DNA of 64,000 bases from Actinomycetota bacterium (lineage in GTDB: Bacteria; Actinomycetota; Actinomycetes; S36-B12), in assembly GCA_016870515.1 (NCBI GenBank), contig VGBL01000006.1:64038-128037 (forward strand). The letters run 5' to 3'. Below are positions 9,439-18,361 of this stretch, piece by piece. The position numbers and the translations under genes are program-made. Position 1 is the stretch's first letter. Each line of letters begins with the position of its first letter. The notes below the pieces were generated by a model. That model ran no database searches and had not been told where the DNA came from. It saw only the letters and a list, made by a program, of their open reading frames with translations.

Positions 9439-10091
9439 GCCCCGACGACATCCTTAAGGGCCTGTACGACGAGACCATGATCGGCAACAGGCCGGCCGTG
9501 CTCGAGTTGACCCAGGCTGGCCTCGACTCCGGCGTCCTGCCCGAGACCATGCTCTTCGAAGCGCTCATCCCCTCGCTCGAAGAGGTCGGCGCGCGCTTCG
9601 AGCGGGGCGACTGGTTCGTGCCCGAGATGCTCATCGCCGGCAAGGCGATGGCCGCTGCGCTCGACCTGCTCCGCCCCCTTCTGGCGCAGACCGGGGTCGA
9701 AAGCGTCGGCACGTTTCTCATGGGCACCGTCAAGGGAGACGTGCACGACATCGGCAAGAACCTCGTCAACATCATGCTCGAGGGAGCAGGCTTCACGGTC
9801 ATCGACCTCGGCGTACAGGTGCCGCCTGAGAAGTTCATCGCAGGTATCGAGGAGCACAACCCCGACATCGTCGGCATGTCCGCCTTCCTCACTACTACGA
9901 TGCCGATGTTCAAGGCCAACATCAACGCCATCGAGAAGGCCGGTCTGCGCAACAAGGTGGTCGTCATGGTGGGCGGCGCGCCCGTCACCCAGGAATACGC
10001 CGATGTGTGCGGGGCTGACGGCTACGCCGCTGATGCCGCGACAGCTGTGCGCAAGGCCAAGGACTTCGTGGCGGCAAAGCGCGCCGGATAG
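9435..10091 (+). CDS. Methyltransferase cognate corrinoid protein (MtgC/MtbC type)
   Basis: Methyl-carrier protein of 218 residues. A helical cap domain (about residues 1-88) is followed by a B12-binding Rossmann domain with GDVHDIGKN at residues 101-109. His104 is the expected lower cobalt ligand. The glycine-rich loop GGAPVTQEYA is near residue 180. It takes the methyl group from the MttB-type enzyme and passes it to the THF-dependent methyltransferase encoded two genes downstream. The start ATG overlaps the iclR stop (ATGA). Length and motifs match the MtgC/MttC family closely. Partner assignment rests on gene order. Confidence 0.93.
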   Translation: MSPDDILKGLYDETMIGNRPAVLELTQAGLDSGVLPETMLFEALIPSLEEVGARFERGDWFVPEMLIAGKAMAAALDLLRPLLAQTGVESVGTFLMGTVKGDVHDIGKNLVNIMLEGAGFTVIDLGVQVPPEKFIAGIEEHNPDIVGMSAFLTTTMPMFKANINAIEKAGLRNKVVVMVGGAPVTQEYADVCGADGYAADAATAVRKAKDFVAAKRAG

Positions 10092-10093
10092 CG

Positions 10094-10543
10094 ATGCCCA
10101 AACTCCTTCCCCTCATCGAGCACGCCGTCAAGAAGCCGGTGTGGGACTGCCGCATGTGCGGGCAGTGCGTCCTGCACTCCACCGGTATGACCTGCCCAAT
10201 GACATGCCCCAAGACGCTGCGCAACGGCCCGTGTGGCGGGGTGAGGGAAGACGGCAACTGCGAGGTCAAGCCGGAGATGCGCTGCGTCTGGGTCAAGGCC
10301 GAGCAGCGCTCCCACTCACCGGCAAATCCCCATCACTGGGAAGAGGAGTTCAACGACCTGCGGCCGCCGGTCGACAACCGCCTGCAGGGCACGTCGTCGT
10401 GGGTCAACCTCGTGACCAAGCGCGATCGGCGCACACCGGCCGGCTGGCAGGGGCTATCTCGCGAGCAGCATTCGGCGGTGCCAGGCGCGAGCATGGTCGA
10501 GGTCGACGAGGTCGCTTCCCTGCCGATCGGATTCCACTCGTGA
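10094..10543 (+). CDS. MetV-like Cys-rich partner of methylene-THF reductase (MTHFR C-terminal domain, DUF5981 type)
   Basis: Protein of 149 residues with eight cysteines in the first 64 positions: 19, 22, 25, 34, 38, 47, 56 and 64 (for example CRMCGQC and TCPMTCPKT). This layout matches the cysteine-rich domain found fused to, or encoded beside, MetF in acetogen-type methylene-THF reductases (MetV), which can bind Fe-S clusters or zinc. The gene follows the corrinoid protein by two bases and overlaps metF as GTGA, so a MetFV complex is likely. The region after about residue 75 is not recognisable. Its role as electron-transfer or structural subunit cannot be decided from sequence. Confidence 0.8.
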   Translation: MPKLLPLIEHAVKKPVWDCRMCGQCVLHSTGMTCPMTCPKTLRNGPCGGVREDGNCEVKPEMRCVWVKAEQRSHSPANPHHWEEEFNDLRPPVDNRLQGTSSWVNLVTKRDRRTPAGWQGLSREQHSAVPGASMVEVDEVASLPIGFHS

Positions 10544-11487
10544 GCCGCCTGTCTGAGTTGCTTGCTTGCTCTGAGCGCCCCGTCGTCACCGCTGAATTTC
10601 CCAGCATCGACGGCGGCGGGCTTGAAGAATTGGAGAAGGCAGCTGATGAACTGCGGCCCTTCGTCGATGCCGTCAACGCCACCGATAATCCGTCAGCGCA
10701 CGCTCACGCATCCAATACGTCGGTCGCCATCGGCATGATGCAGTTCGGGCTCGAGCCAATCATGCAGGTGGTCTGCCGTGACAAGAACCGCATCGCCATG
10801 CAGGCTGACGTCATCGGGGCCAGTCTCTTCGGAGTCGAAAACGTGGCCTGCCTAACCGGTGACGACGTCACTGCCGGCGACGAGCCCGAGGCGCGCCGGG
10901 TCTTCGACCTCGACAGCACCCAGCTCATCAAGGTGGCCAGCGGCCTGGCCGAGGGTCACTACCTGTCCGGACGAGCCATCAAGCAGCCTCCCGCTCTCTT
11001 CGTCGGGGCCGTCGAAAACCCGTTCGCTCCCCCGCTGGACTACCGCGTGCTGCGCGCCCTCAAGAAGGCCGAGGCCGGCGCACGCTTCCTGCAACTGCAG
11101 ATCGGCTACTACCCCGAGCGACTGGAGGCCTTCGTGCGCGGGTGCGTCGAGGCCGGCCTCACGAGCACCACAGCGCTCATACCCACTGTGGTGCTCACTA
11201 AGTCGGCCAAGGCACTGTCCTTCATGGACAAATCGGTGCCGGGCATCTCCATTCCCGCCGACATGATCGCTCGCGTCGCGGGGGCAGGTGACAAGGACGC
11301 CATTGCCGAGGAGTCCTACCAACTCACCCTCGAACTTTCTCGCCACGCACTCTCGCTGCCTGGAGTCTCCGGTATCCACCTCACCGACTTCCGGCACGAC
11401 GGCTCCCTCGAGCGGCTCGTCCGTGACCTGGGCATCGGGCCAGCCTTCGACCCAATGGCAACCGTCGCCGGTACCACCACGGGATAG
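10540..11487 (+). CDS. metF: Methylenetetrahydrofolate reductase
   Basis: FAD-dependent TIM-barrel enzyme, 315 residues from GTG 10540 (GTGA overlap with the previous stop). Recognisable family features are an N-terminal TAEFPS segment, the conserved barrel strand region NATDNPSAHAH, and VENVACLTGDD. In biosynthesis it reduces methylene-THF to methyl-THF. In this operon it lies between a corrinoid protein and a methyl-THF methyltransferase, so it most likely runs in the oxidative direction, turning betaine-derived methyl-THF into methylene-THF. The electron acceptor is not known; the MetV-like subunit is the likely conduit. Confidence 0.88.
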   Translation: MSRLSELLACSERPVVTAEFPSIDGGGLEELEKAADELRPFVDAVNATDNPSAHAHASNTSVAIGMMQFGLEPIMQVVCRDKNRIAMQADVIGASLFGVENVACLTGDDVTAGDEPEARRVFDLDSTQLIKVASGLAEGHYLSGRAIKQPPALFVGAVENPFAPPLDYRVLRALKKAEAGARFLQLQIGYYPERLEAFVRGCVEAGLTSTTALIPTVVLTKSAKALSFMDKSVPGISIPADMIARVAGAGDKDAIAEESYQLTLELSRHALSLPGVSGIHLTDFRHDGSLERLVRDLGIGPAFDPMATVAGTTTG

Positions 11488-11494
11488 GAGTCCC

Positions 11495-12358
11495 ATGCAC
11501 ACCGTCCTGCGCTCCGCCAAGGCTTCCGTCACCATCGGGCCCGATCAGCCTTTCTGCATCATCGGCGAGCGGATCAACCCCACCGGGCGGAAGAAGTTCC
11601 AGGAGCAGTTGCGTGCCAACGACCTGTCGGCCGTGGAAATCGACGTGCACGACCAGGTTGCTGGCGGCGCGATGATGCTCGACGTCAACATGGGAGCCCC
11701 GCTCGTCGACGAGGCCAAGCTCCTCGGCGAGGCCGTCACCCTGGTGCAGTCGATCACCGACGTGCCCCTGTGCATCGACTCCTCGGTCATCGAAGCCCTT
11801 GAGGCCGGGCTCGCGGCCTACCAGGGCAAGGCCCTGGTCAACTCGGTCACGATGGAGCGCGATCGCATCGAGTTGATCCTGCCGCTGGTCAAGCGCCACG
11901 GCGCCGCCGTCATCGCGCTGCCCAACGACGAGGAGGCGATCCCGGAAGATCCGCACCGCCGCCTGGAACTCGCCAAGCACCTCATCGGCATTGCCACCGA
12001 TGAGTTCGGCATCCCCATCGAGGACATCGTCGTGGACCCGCTAGCGATGCCTGTCGGCGCCGATCACACGCTCGCCTACAAGACCATGGAGGCCATCCAC
12101 CTGATCTCCAGCGAGATCGGGGTCAATACCACCCTGGGCGCATCCAATGTTTCCTTCGGAATGCCCGACCGTCACACGCTCAACGCGGTGTTCCTGCCCA
12201 TGGCTATCCAGGCCGGCCTCACCAGCGCGATCATGGATTCGCGTACACCTCAAACCGTTACCGCTGTCAAGGCTGCCGACCTAATGAAGGGCAACGACGA
12301 GTGGGGTGCCAACTGGATCGCGGCACATCGCGCTAAGCAGGCGGCAGCCGGCACATGA
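11495..12358 (+). CDS. Methyl-THF:corrinoid protein methyltransferase (pterin-binding, MtgA/AcsE type)
   Basis: Pterin-binding TIM-barrel protein of 287 residues; ATG 11495 follows TAGGAGTCCC. The N-terminal motif IIGERINPTGRKKF and the later segments LDVNMGAP and VNTTLGASNVSFGMP are hallmarks of the methyl-THF methyltransferase family that includes AcsE, MtgA and the MetH pterin domain. It should move the methyl group from methyl-Co(III) corrinoid protein to THF. It lacks any cobalamin domain of its own, as expected for a partner of the separate corrinoid protein upstream. The stop overlaps the next start as ATGA. Confidence 0.9.
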   Translation: MHTVLRSAKASVTIGPDQPFCIIGERINPTGRKKFQEQLRANDLSAVEIDVHDQVAGGAMMLDVNMGAPLVDEAKLLGEAVTLVQSITDVPLCIDSSVIEALEAGLAAYQGKALVNSVTMERDRIELILPLVKRHGAAVIALPNDEEAIPEDPHRRLELAKHLIGIATDEFGIPIEDIVVDPLAMPVGADHTLAYKTMEAIHLISSEIGVNTTLGASNVSFGMPDRHTLNAVFLPMAIQAGLTSAIMDSRTPQTVTAVKAADLMKGNDEWGANWIAAHRAKQAAAGT

Positions 12359-14196
12359 ACGAAGGACCCGCTCGCGTCACGCTCGCCTTCGAGCCCGCGG
12401 GCAAGTCCGTGCGCGTGCCGAGCGGGGTATCTGTCTTCGATGCTGCCCTGTGGAACGGCATTCCCGTTGATTCCACGTGCGGTGGTCACGGCACCTGCAA
12501 GAAGTGCAAGGTTCGGATCGCCGATGGATCGATGCCCATTAGCCGGCTCGACGAGCGCGCATTCACCGCCGAGCAACTCGCCGATGGCTGGCGCCTGGCA
12601 TGCATGGCCAATGCCGTTGACAACCTGACGGTCGACGTCCCCGAGATGACCACCCGGCCCAAGGCTGCCACCGTTGGCGTCGGGCGGCAGGTCATCCTGC
12701 GGCCGGCCGTGCAAAAGCGCCTCATCACCCTCGAGGAGCCAACGCTGTCGGATCAGCGCACCGACATCCGCCGGGTCCTCAACTCGCTCGACGACCTTGA
12801 ACTCACCGTCGACCCCCTCGTGCTGCGCACGCTTGGCACGGTCCTGCGACAGGCCAAGTGGACCGTCACGGCTGTCGTCGTTGGCACCGAGCTAGTCGCT
12901 ATCGAGCCCGGCGACACAACGGCCTCCATCTATGGCATCGCCTTCGACCTTGGTACGACGACCGCCGTCGGCACGCTTATGGACCTCGCGGCTGGCGCGC
13001 CGATCGCGGTCGCATCGATGCTCAACCAGCAGCAGCCCTTTGGCGCTGACGTGATCAGCCGCATCAGCGCAACGATGCTCGAGCCTGAGGCACTCGAACG
13101 CCTGCGCGACTTCGCGCACTCCACTCTTAACGAGCTCGCCCAAGACGTCTGCGAGCAAGCCGGCATCTCCCCCGACCAGGTCTACGAGATCGCCCTTGCG
13201 GGCAACGCCACCATGGCCCAGCTCGCGCTCGGCATCGATCCCGAGCCGCTCGGCGTCGCGCCCTTCATCTTGGCCACCGAGTCCTACGAGGGCCTGCTGG
13301 CAAGTGACATGGGCGTGCAGATCCATCCGCGTGCCCGGGCCATGGTCTTCCCGCACCTCGGCGCCTACGTCGGCGGCGACATCATCGCGGGCGTGCTGGC
13401 CGCAGGGATGGACCGCGACAAGCGACTGCGCCTGTTCATCGACATCGGCACCAACTGCGAAATCGTCCTGGGCAACGGCGAGAAGCTCATGGCCACTGCC
13501 GCTCCAGCCGGGCCCGCATTCGAGGCGGCATCGATCCGGTGTGGTATGCGCGCGGCGCCCGGTGCCATCGAGGTCGTCGCCATCGGCGAGGACGGCGTGA
13601 CGCTGCAGGTCATCGACGATGTCGCGCCTATTGGGCTATGCGGGTCGGGCCTCGTCGACGCCATTGCAGAGCTCCACCGGTCGGGGTTGATGGACGACTC
13701 CGGTCGCTTCCTGCCGCAGGACGTCATCGAGGCTGCGTGTCCCACCATGGCGTCGCGATTCGTCGAACGCGACGGTGAGCGGCTGTTCATCCTGGCCACG
13801 GCTGACGAGTCAGGAGACGGCCAGGACATCTTCCTCAGCCAGCGTGACGTCCGCGAACTGCAATTCGCGAAGGCCGCCATCTCCACAGGATGGAAACTGC
13901 TGCTCGAGGAGTTCGGCACCGACGAGTCCGAGATCCAGCAGGTGCTCCTCGCCGGTTCCTTCGGCACCTACCTGTCGGCCAAGAGCGCCGTGGGCATCGG
14001 CCTGGTGCCCAAGATCCCGGTCATGCGCATCGTCAGCGCAGGCAACGTCGCGGGAGAGGGAGCCAAGATGGCACTGCTCTCAGACTCCGAGCGCCACGGT
14101 GCGCATGCCCTGCTCGAGGAGATCCACTACGTCGAGCTCTCCGACCGCGGCGACTTCAATGATCGGTTCGTTGATGAGCTCGCGTTCCCGCGATAG
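12355..14196 (+). CDS. Reductive activator of corrinoid proteins (RACo/RamA-like, ASKHA domain with 2Fe-2S ferredoxin)
   Basis: Protein of 613 residues. A plant-type [2Fe-2S] ferredoxin domain is at the N-terminus, with Cys42, Cys48, Cys51 and Cys83. A linker and an ASKHA ATPase-like region follow from about residue 195, with FDLGTTTAVG and later IDIGTNCEIVLGNGEK. Family role: ATP-dependent reduction of inactive Co(II) corrinoid to Co(I), which oxidation makes necessary every few hundred turnovers. The cluster type (2Fe-2S, not the 4Fe-4S of RamA) resembles acetogen RACo. It overlaps the methyltransferase upstream (ATGA) and the DUF1638 gene downstream by 23 bases. In an aerobe this activator would be used often. 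Confidence 0.9.
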   Translation: MNEGPARVTLAFEPAGKSVRVPSGVSVFDAALWNGIPVDSTCGGHGTCKKCKVRIADGSMPISRLDERAFTAEQLADGWRLACMANAVDNLTVDVPEMTTRPKAATVGVGRQVILRPAVQKRLITLEEPTLSDQRTDIRRVLNSLDDLELTVDPLVLRTLGTVLRQAKWTVTAVVVGTELVAIEPGDTTASIYGIAFDLGTTTAVGTLMDLAAGAPIAVASMLNQQQPFGADVISRISATMLEPEALERLRDFAHSTLNELAQDVCEQAGISPDQVYEIALAGNATMAQLALGIDPEPLGVAPFILATESYEGLLASDMGVQIHPRARAMVFPHLGAYVGGDIIAGVLAAGMDRDKRLRLFIDIGTNCEIVLGNGEKLMATAAPAGPAFEAASIRCGMRAAPGAIEVVAIGEDGVTLQVIDDVAPIGLCGSGLVDAIAELHRSGLMDDSGRFLPQDVIEAACPTMASRFVERDGERLFILATADESGDGQDIFLSQRDVRELQFAKAAISTGWKLLLEEFGTDESEIQQVLLAGSFGTYLSAKSAVGIGLVPKIPVMRIVSAGNVAGEGAKMALLSDSERHGAHALLEEIHYVELSDRGDFNDRFVDELAFPR

Positions 14197-14773
14197 CTCG
14201 CGCACTGCTCTCATCCTGTGCGGCGCCCTCAGCGCTGACGCCACCGCGTGGATCGAGGAGTCCGGGGCCCGGGTCGACATCCATCCGCTCCCACCGCTGC
14301 TCCACAACCGACCCGAGCGCATCGCTCCCGAGGTCGAACGCCTCATCGGCGAACTCCGCGGCAACTACGACGAGATCGTCATAGGCTACGCCGACTGCGG
14401 GACCTACGGAGCCCTCGATGAGGTTTGCGATCGGCTCGGCGCAAGACGTCTCCCCGGGCGCCACTGCTACGACATCTACGCCGGCGAGCAGGAGATGACA
14501 GCGATCTGGGAGGCCGATCCCGGCACCTACGTCCTCACCGACTTTCTCGTGCTGTCGTTCGACCGTGTCGTATGGCGCGAGCTCGGGCTCGACCGGCACC
14601 CCGAACTCCGCGATGACTACTTCCGCCACTACTCCCGGGTAGTCTGGCTGGCGGGGCGGCGTACGCCTGACTTGGAGCGCGCGGCGAGGCGCGCGGCCGA
14701 GCGCCTGGGCTTGCCGCTGGAGATCGTCGACGCCCCGGGGCGCCTGCATTCGCACTTCAACGCTCTCGGCTAG
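14174..14773 (+). CDS. DUF1638 protein, last gene of the corrinoid operon
   Basis: Cytoplasmic protein of 199 residues from ATG 14174, overlapping the RACo gene by 23 bases. Segments ILCGALSADA, GYADCGTYGALD and LPGRHCYDIYAGEQE match the DUF1638 family, with conserved cysteines near residues 16, 76 and 99. The function of the family is not known. Its strict position at the end of a methyltransferase/activator operon suggests a part in corrinoid methyl transfer, such as activator partnering or cofactor handling. That is inference from context only. Confidence 0.8.
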   Translation: MSSRSRDSSRTALILCGALSADATAWIEESGARVDIHPLPPLLHNRPERIAPEVERLIGELRGNYDEIVIGYADCGTYGALDEVCDRLGARRLPGRHCYDIYAGEQEMTAIWEADPGTYVLTDFLVLSFDRVVWRELGLDRHPELRDDYFRHYSRVVWLAGRRTPDLERAARRAAERLGLPLEIVDAPGRLHSHFNALG

Positions 14774-14936
14774 ACGCCGGGACTGTCCACAGGAGCCTGC
14801 AGCGTCTGAAGAAACCTAGCGCGGGGTCGCAGGATGCGACCGGGGTAGGACCGCGCGGCCGTGGATCATCTTCCCCGACCAGACCCTGCAGACTGGCTGC
14901 ATCACCGAGAAGCCGTCGTACGCATAGGAGTCGGGC

Positions 14937-15143
14937 GTGCGCTCATCTGCTTCTCGGCACCTCATTCCGGCCATGGTGGTTGCGGTGGTGCTGGCCGTCA
15001 TCGGCACGGCTGTGGCGGCAGTGGTCACTCCGGGGCGGTCGCAGGCCGCCAGCCTGGTGGGCAAGCCGTGCCCCATGGTGGGGATAGCGAAGGGCGACGG
15101 ACCCCACCTGAGGAATCTGATGTACAACTCGCTGCAAAACTGA
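14937..15143 (+). CDS. Possible small secreted or membrane-anchored protein
   Basis: A 68-codon frame starting at GTG 14937 encodes one hydrophobic segment (about residues 11-31, AMVVAVVLAVIGTAVAAVV) and then a short polar tail. No family is recognised. The remaining bases of the 382-base gap (14774-15155) hold no other gene that I can support. It may be a real signal-anchored peptide or a chance frame. Confidence 0.35.
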   Translation: MRSSASRHLIPAMVVAVVLAVIGTAVAAVVTPGRSQAASLVGKPCPMVGIAKGDGPHLRNLMYNSLQN

Positions 15144-15149
15144 TATATC
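15142..15149 (+). promoter_or_regulatory. Palindrome GATATATC overlapping a probable -10 region of the gntR gene
   Basis: An 8-base perfect palindrome ends six bases before the gntR ATG. The embedded TATATC resembles a -10 hexamer in the position expected for a leaderless transcript. A TGTACA palindrome lies 20 bases upstream at 15121-15126. Either could be an autoregulatory GntR site. Confidence 0.3.
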
Positions 15150-15155
15150 TGTCGC

Positions 15156-15824
15156 ATGACCGCCGCGACCCTCATTCAGCCCGAGCTGACGGGTGGGGAG
15201 TCCCAGGCCGACCGCGCCTATCGCGAGATCCGCGCCCTCATCGTCACCCTCGATCTCCCGCCCGGATCGGTCATCAGCGAGCCCGAGCTCCAGGCACGTC
15301 TGGGTCTTGGGCGCACCCCCATCCGCGAGGCACTGCGCACGCTGGCCAATGAGCGACTGGTCGAGGTCTATCCCCGCCGCGGGATGTTCGTGGCCGCCCT
15401 CGACCCGCGCGACCTGTCGTCGCTGTCGGAGGTCCGCGAGGAGACCGAGCCCTTCGCAGCGCGCCTCGCCGCGCAACGCCGTAGCGATGACGACCTCGCC
15501 GTCATCGAAGAGCTGCTGGCCGCCATCGATGAGGTGGCCAAGGCACCCGACATGCTGTCGCTGATCGAGCTCGATCAGCGCATCCACCACCACATCTACC
15601 GATGTGCGCACAACGAGTTCCTGCAGTCGGTGTGCGACCAGCACTACATGCACGCTCTGCGCATCTGGTTCCTGGCACTCGACCGCGTCACCCACCTCGG
15701 CGATGCCGTGGCCGAGCACCGCGACCTGCTGATGGCCGTCCGCGACGGGGATCCCGACCGGGCGGCCGAGGTCATGTCCATCCATGTCCGAGGCTTCGAG
15801 GCCGAGGTACGCCGGGCCCTCTAG
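15156..15824 (+). CDS. GntR-family regulator, FCD (FadR) subfamily
   Basis: Regulator of 222 residues. The winged helix-turn-helix spans about residues 17-85 (GLGRTPIREALRTLANERLV). A helical FCD ligand-binding domain follows, with the metal-coordinating pattern DQRIHHHIYRCAHN and a later AEHRDLLMAV. FCD regulators usually sense small carboxylates through a bound metal. It precedes the dimethylglycine dehydrogenase/etf/fhs genes by 29 bases and probably controls them. A leaderless start is likely. Confidence 0.9.
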   Translation: MTAATLIQPELTGGESQADRAYREIRALIVTLDLPPGSVISEPELQARLGLGRTPIREALRTLANERLVEVYPRRGMFVAALDPRDLSSLSEVREETEPFAARLAAQRRSDDDLAVIEELLAAIDEVAKAPDMLSLIELDQRIHHHIYRCAHNEFLQSVCDQHYMHALRIWFLALDRVTHLGDAVAEHRDLLMAVRDGDPDRAAEVMSIHVRGFEAEVRRAL

Positions 15825-15853
15825 GGTCGGGCACCACCGCGAAAGAGGAAGAA

Positions 15854-18361
15854 ATGAGCAACCTGCCGAGCAAGGCCAAGTGCGTCGTCATCGGCGCGGG
15901 CATCGTGGGCAACTCCGTGGCCTACCACCTGGCCCGCCTGGGCTGGCGCGACATCGTGCAGATCGACAAGGGCCCGCTGCCCAATCCGGGCGGATCCACC
16001 GGCCACGCGTCGAACTTCATCTTCCTCGTCGACCACAACAAGGAGATGGCGCTCCTCACCCTCGACAGCCTGCGTCAATACAAGGAACTCGACACCTTCT
16101 TCGAGTCGGGCGGCATCGAGGTCGCGCGCACGCCCGAACGCATGCAGGAACTCACCCGACGCATCACGTCCGGCAAGTCCTGGGGCATCGAGGACATGAG
16201 CCTGATCACTCCCGATGAGGTCAAGGAGATGGTGCCCTTCATCGACGAGACCGTCATCCTCGGCGGCTTCTACACCAAGGGCGTCGGGGTCTGCGACTCG
16301 CTACGCGCGGGCACGCTCATGCGCGAGAAGGCCATCAAAATGGGCGCACTGCAGTCGTTCGCCAACGTCGAGGTCGAGGACCTGACTGTGGCCGATGGCC
16401 ACATCAAGGCTGTCGTCACCGACCATGGCACTATCGAGGCCGACTACGTCGTCATCGCGTGCGGCTGCTGGAGCCGTCGGATCGCCGCCATGGCGGGGGC
16501 GCAGATCCCGCTCACGCCTGCGGTGCACCAGATGAAGGACATCGGGCCCGTGGCACGGTTCGCCGACGCCAAGGGCGACCTGGAGTACCCCATCGTGCGC
16601 GACATGGACACCAATATGTACGAGCGCCAGCACGGCACCGGCCTGGAGATCGGCTCCTACGCGCACCGACCGATCCTCTACGACGCAGAGGACATCCCCT
16701 CGAACGCCGAGGCCGCGCTCTCCCCCACCGAGTTCCCGTTCACCCCCGAGGACTTCGCCGACCAGGATGAGCACGCCCTGGAGCTCATGCCTGAGATCGT
16801 CGGCGATGAGGGCGCTCAGGAGAAGTACGCCATCAACGGGCTGCTCTCCCTAACCCCTGACGGCATGCCCATCCTCGGCGAGACACCGGAGGTCAAGGGC
16901 CTGTGGTCGGCTGCAGCCGTCTGGGTCAAGGAAGGACCCGGTGTCGGGCGCGCCATGGCCGAGTGGATGGTGCTCGGTCAGCCCGAGATCGACCTGCACG
17001 CCTCCAACATCGCCCGCTTCTATCCCGGCCAGACGGCGACCAAGCACATCAAGGACCGCACCTCCGAGGGCTTCAACAAGACCTACGGCATCGTGCACCC
17101 GGCTGAGCAGTGGGCATCCAACCGCGAGGTACGCAAGTCGCCCTACTACGACCGCGAGAAGCCGCTGGGAGCGGTGTTCTACGAGACCGCGCAGTGGGAG
17201 CGCCCCTTCTGGTTTGAGTCCAACGCCAGTCTCGTCGCAAGGTTCGGCGACGCCGTGATGCCGCGCACCTCAGAGTGGGAGTCCCGCTGGTGGTCGCCTA
17301 TCGTCAACGCCGAGCACCTGCAGATGCGCGAGACGGCGGGCCTGGTCGATCTCACGGCGTTCTGCATCTTCGACATCACCGGTCCCGGTGCCCTGGCCAC
17401 GGTGCAGCAAGTCTGCGTGCGCCAGATGGACGTCGCCATCGGCAAGGTCGTCTACACCCCGGTGCTGGCCCCCAACGGCGGCTTCGTGTCGGATCTCACC
17501 GTGATGCGCCTCGGCGACGAGCACTTCCGCGTCGTCACCGGCGGCGCCCACGGCATGTGCGACCAGAAGTGGTTCAAGGACCATGCGGCCCCCGGCGCGA
17601 CGTTCACCGACCAGACTGAGGCGATCTCCACGATCGGGGTCTGGGGGCCCAACGCCCGCAAAATCCTCGCCGCCGTCACCAGCGACGACATGAGCAACGA
17701 AGGCTTCCCCTTCGGCACCTGCCGCGAGATCACCGTCAGTGGCAACACCGTGCTGGCCTCGCGCATCTCCTACGTCGGCGACCTTGGCTGGGAGATCTAC
17801 GTGCCCATGGGCGAAGGCCTCACACTCTGGGATGCCGTCTGGAACGCCGGCCAGGATCACGGCCTCATCCCCGTGGGCATCGGCGTCTACGGCACGACCG
17901 GTCGACTGGAGAAGGGCTACCGCGCCTACGGCTCCGAGCTCGAGACCGACTTCACCGCGGTCGAGGCCGGCATGACCACGAAGAAGGTCAAGGACGCCGA
18001 CTTCATCGGTAAGGAGGCACACCTGCGCCATCGCGGGGAGGCCCCGGTCGCCACGGCGTGCGTCCTCACAGTCGACGACCACACGTCATCCACGGGCGAG
18101 AAGCGCTACATGATGGGCGGCGAGCCGATCCTCACCAAGGACGGCCTGGCCATCGTCGACGCGCACGGCCGGCGCTCCTACGTCACCTCGGCCGGGTCGG
18201 GCCCCTCAGTGGGCAAGCACATCCTCATGACCTACCTGCCCCCGGAGCACTCCGAGCCGGGCACCCATCTGCTCGTGGAATACCTCGGTGAGCAGTACCC
18301 CGTGACGGTGACCGGTTCTGGCGCCCTCTTCGACCCGAACAATGATCGGATCCTGTCGTGA
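15854..18361 (+). CDS. Dimethylglycine/sarcosine dehydrogenase-type flavoprotein with GcvT domain
   Basis: Protein of 835 residues; ATG 15854 follows AAAGAGGAAG. The N-terminal DAO-type FAD domain has GAGIVG near residue 14 and GSTGHASNF, whose His aligns with the FAD-linking His of dimethylglycine dehydrogenase. The FAO_M connector and a C-terminal aminomethyltransferase (GcvT) domain follow from about residue 480. Family reaction: oxidative N-demethylation, with formaldehyde captured as methylene-THF and electrons passed to ETF. The etfB and etfA genes follow directly. Dimethylglycine or sarcosine is the likely substrate; the WHAAG motif of the canonical enzymes is changed here to GHASN, so substrate choice is uncertain. 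Confidence 0.88.
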   Translation: MSNLPSKAKCVVIGAGIVGNSVAYHLARLGWRDIVQIDKGPLPNPGGSTGHASNFIFLVDHNKEMALLTLDSLRQYKELDTFFESGGIEVARTPERMQELTRRITSGKSWGIEDMSLITPDEVKEMVPFIDETVILGGFYTKGVGVCDSLRAGTLMREKAIKMGALQSFANVEVEDLTVADGHIKAVVTDHGTIEADYVVIACGCWSRRIAAMAGAQIPLTPAVHQMKDIGPVARFADAKGDLEYPIVRDMDTNMYERQHGTGLEIGSYAHRPILYDAEDIPSNAEAALSPTEFPFTPEDFADQDEHALELMPEIVGDEGAQEKYAINGLLSLTPDGMPILGETPEVKGLWSAAAVWVKEGPGVGRAMAEWMVLGQPEIDLHASNIARFYPGQTATKHIKDRTSEGFNKTYGIVHPAEQWASNREVRKSPYYDREKPLGAVFYETAQWERPFWFESNASLVARFGDAVMPRTSEWESRWWSPIVNAEHLQMRETAGLVDLTAFCIFDITGPGALATVQQVCVRQMDVAIGKVVYTPVLAPNGGFVSDLTVMRLGDEHFRVVTGGAHGMCDQKWFKDHAAPGATFTDQTEAISTIGVWGPNARKILAAVTSDDMSNEGFPFGTCREITVSGNTVLASRISYVGDLGWEIYVPMGEGLTLWDAVWNAGQDHGLIPVGIGVYGTTGRLEKGYRAYGSELETDFTAVEAGMTTKKVKDADFIGKEAHLRHRGEAPVATACVLTVDDHTSSTGEKRYMMGGEPILTKDGLAIVDAHGRRSYVTSAGSGPSVGKHILMTYLPPEHSEPGTHLLVEYLGEQYPVTVTGSGALFDPNNDRILS

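Noticed and set aside
14774-15155. Cobalamin riboswitch in the gap before gntR
   Set aside because: I could not find a B12-box-like segment or the expected helices; the gap holds only a possible small gene and promoter elements.
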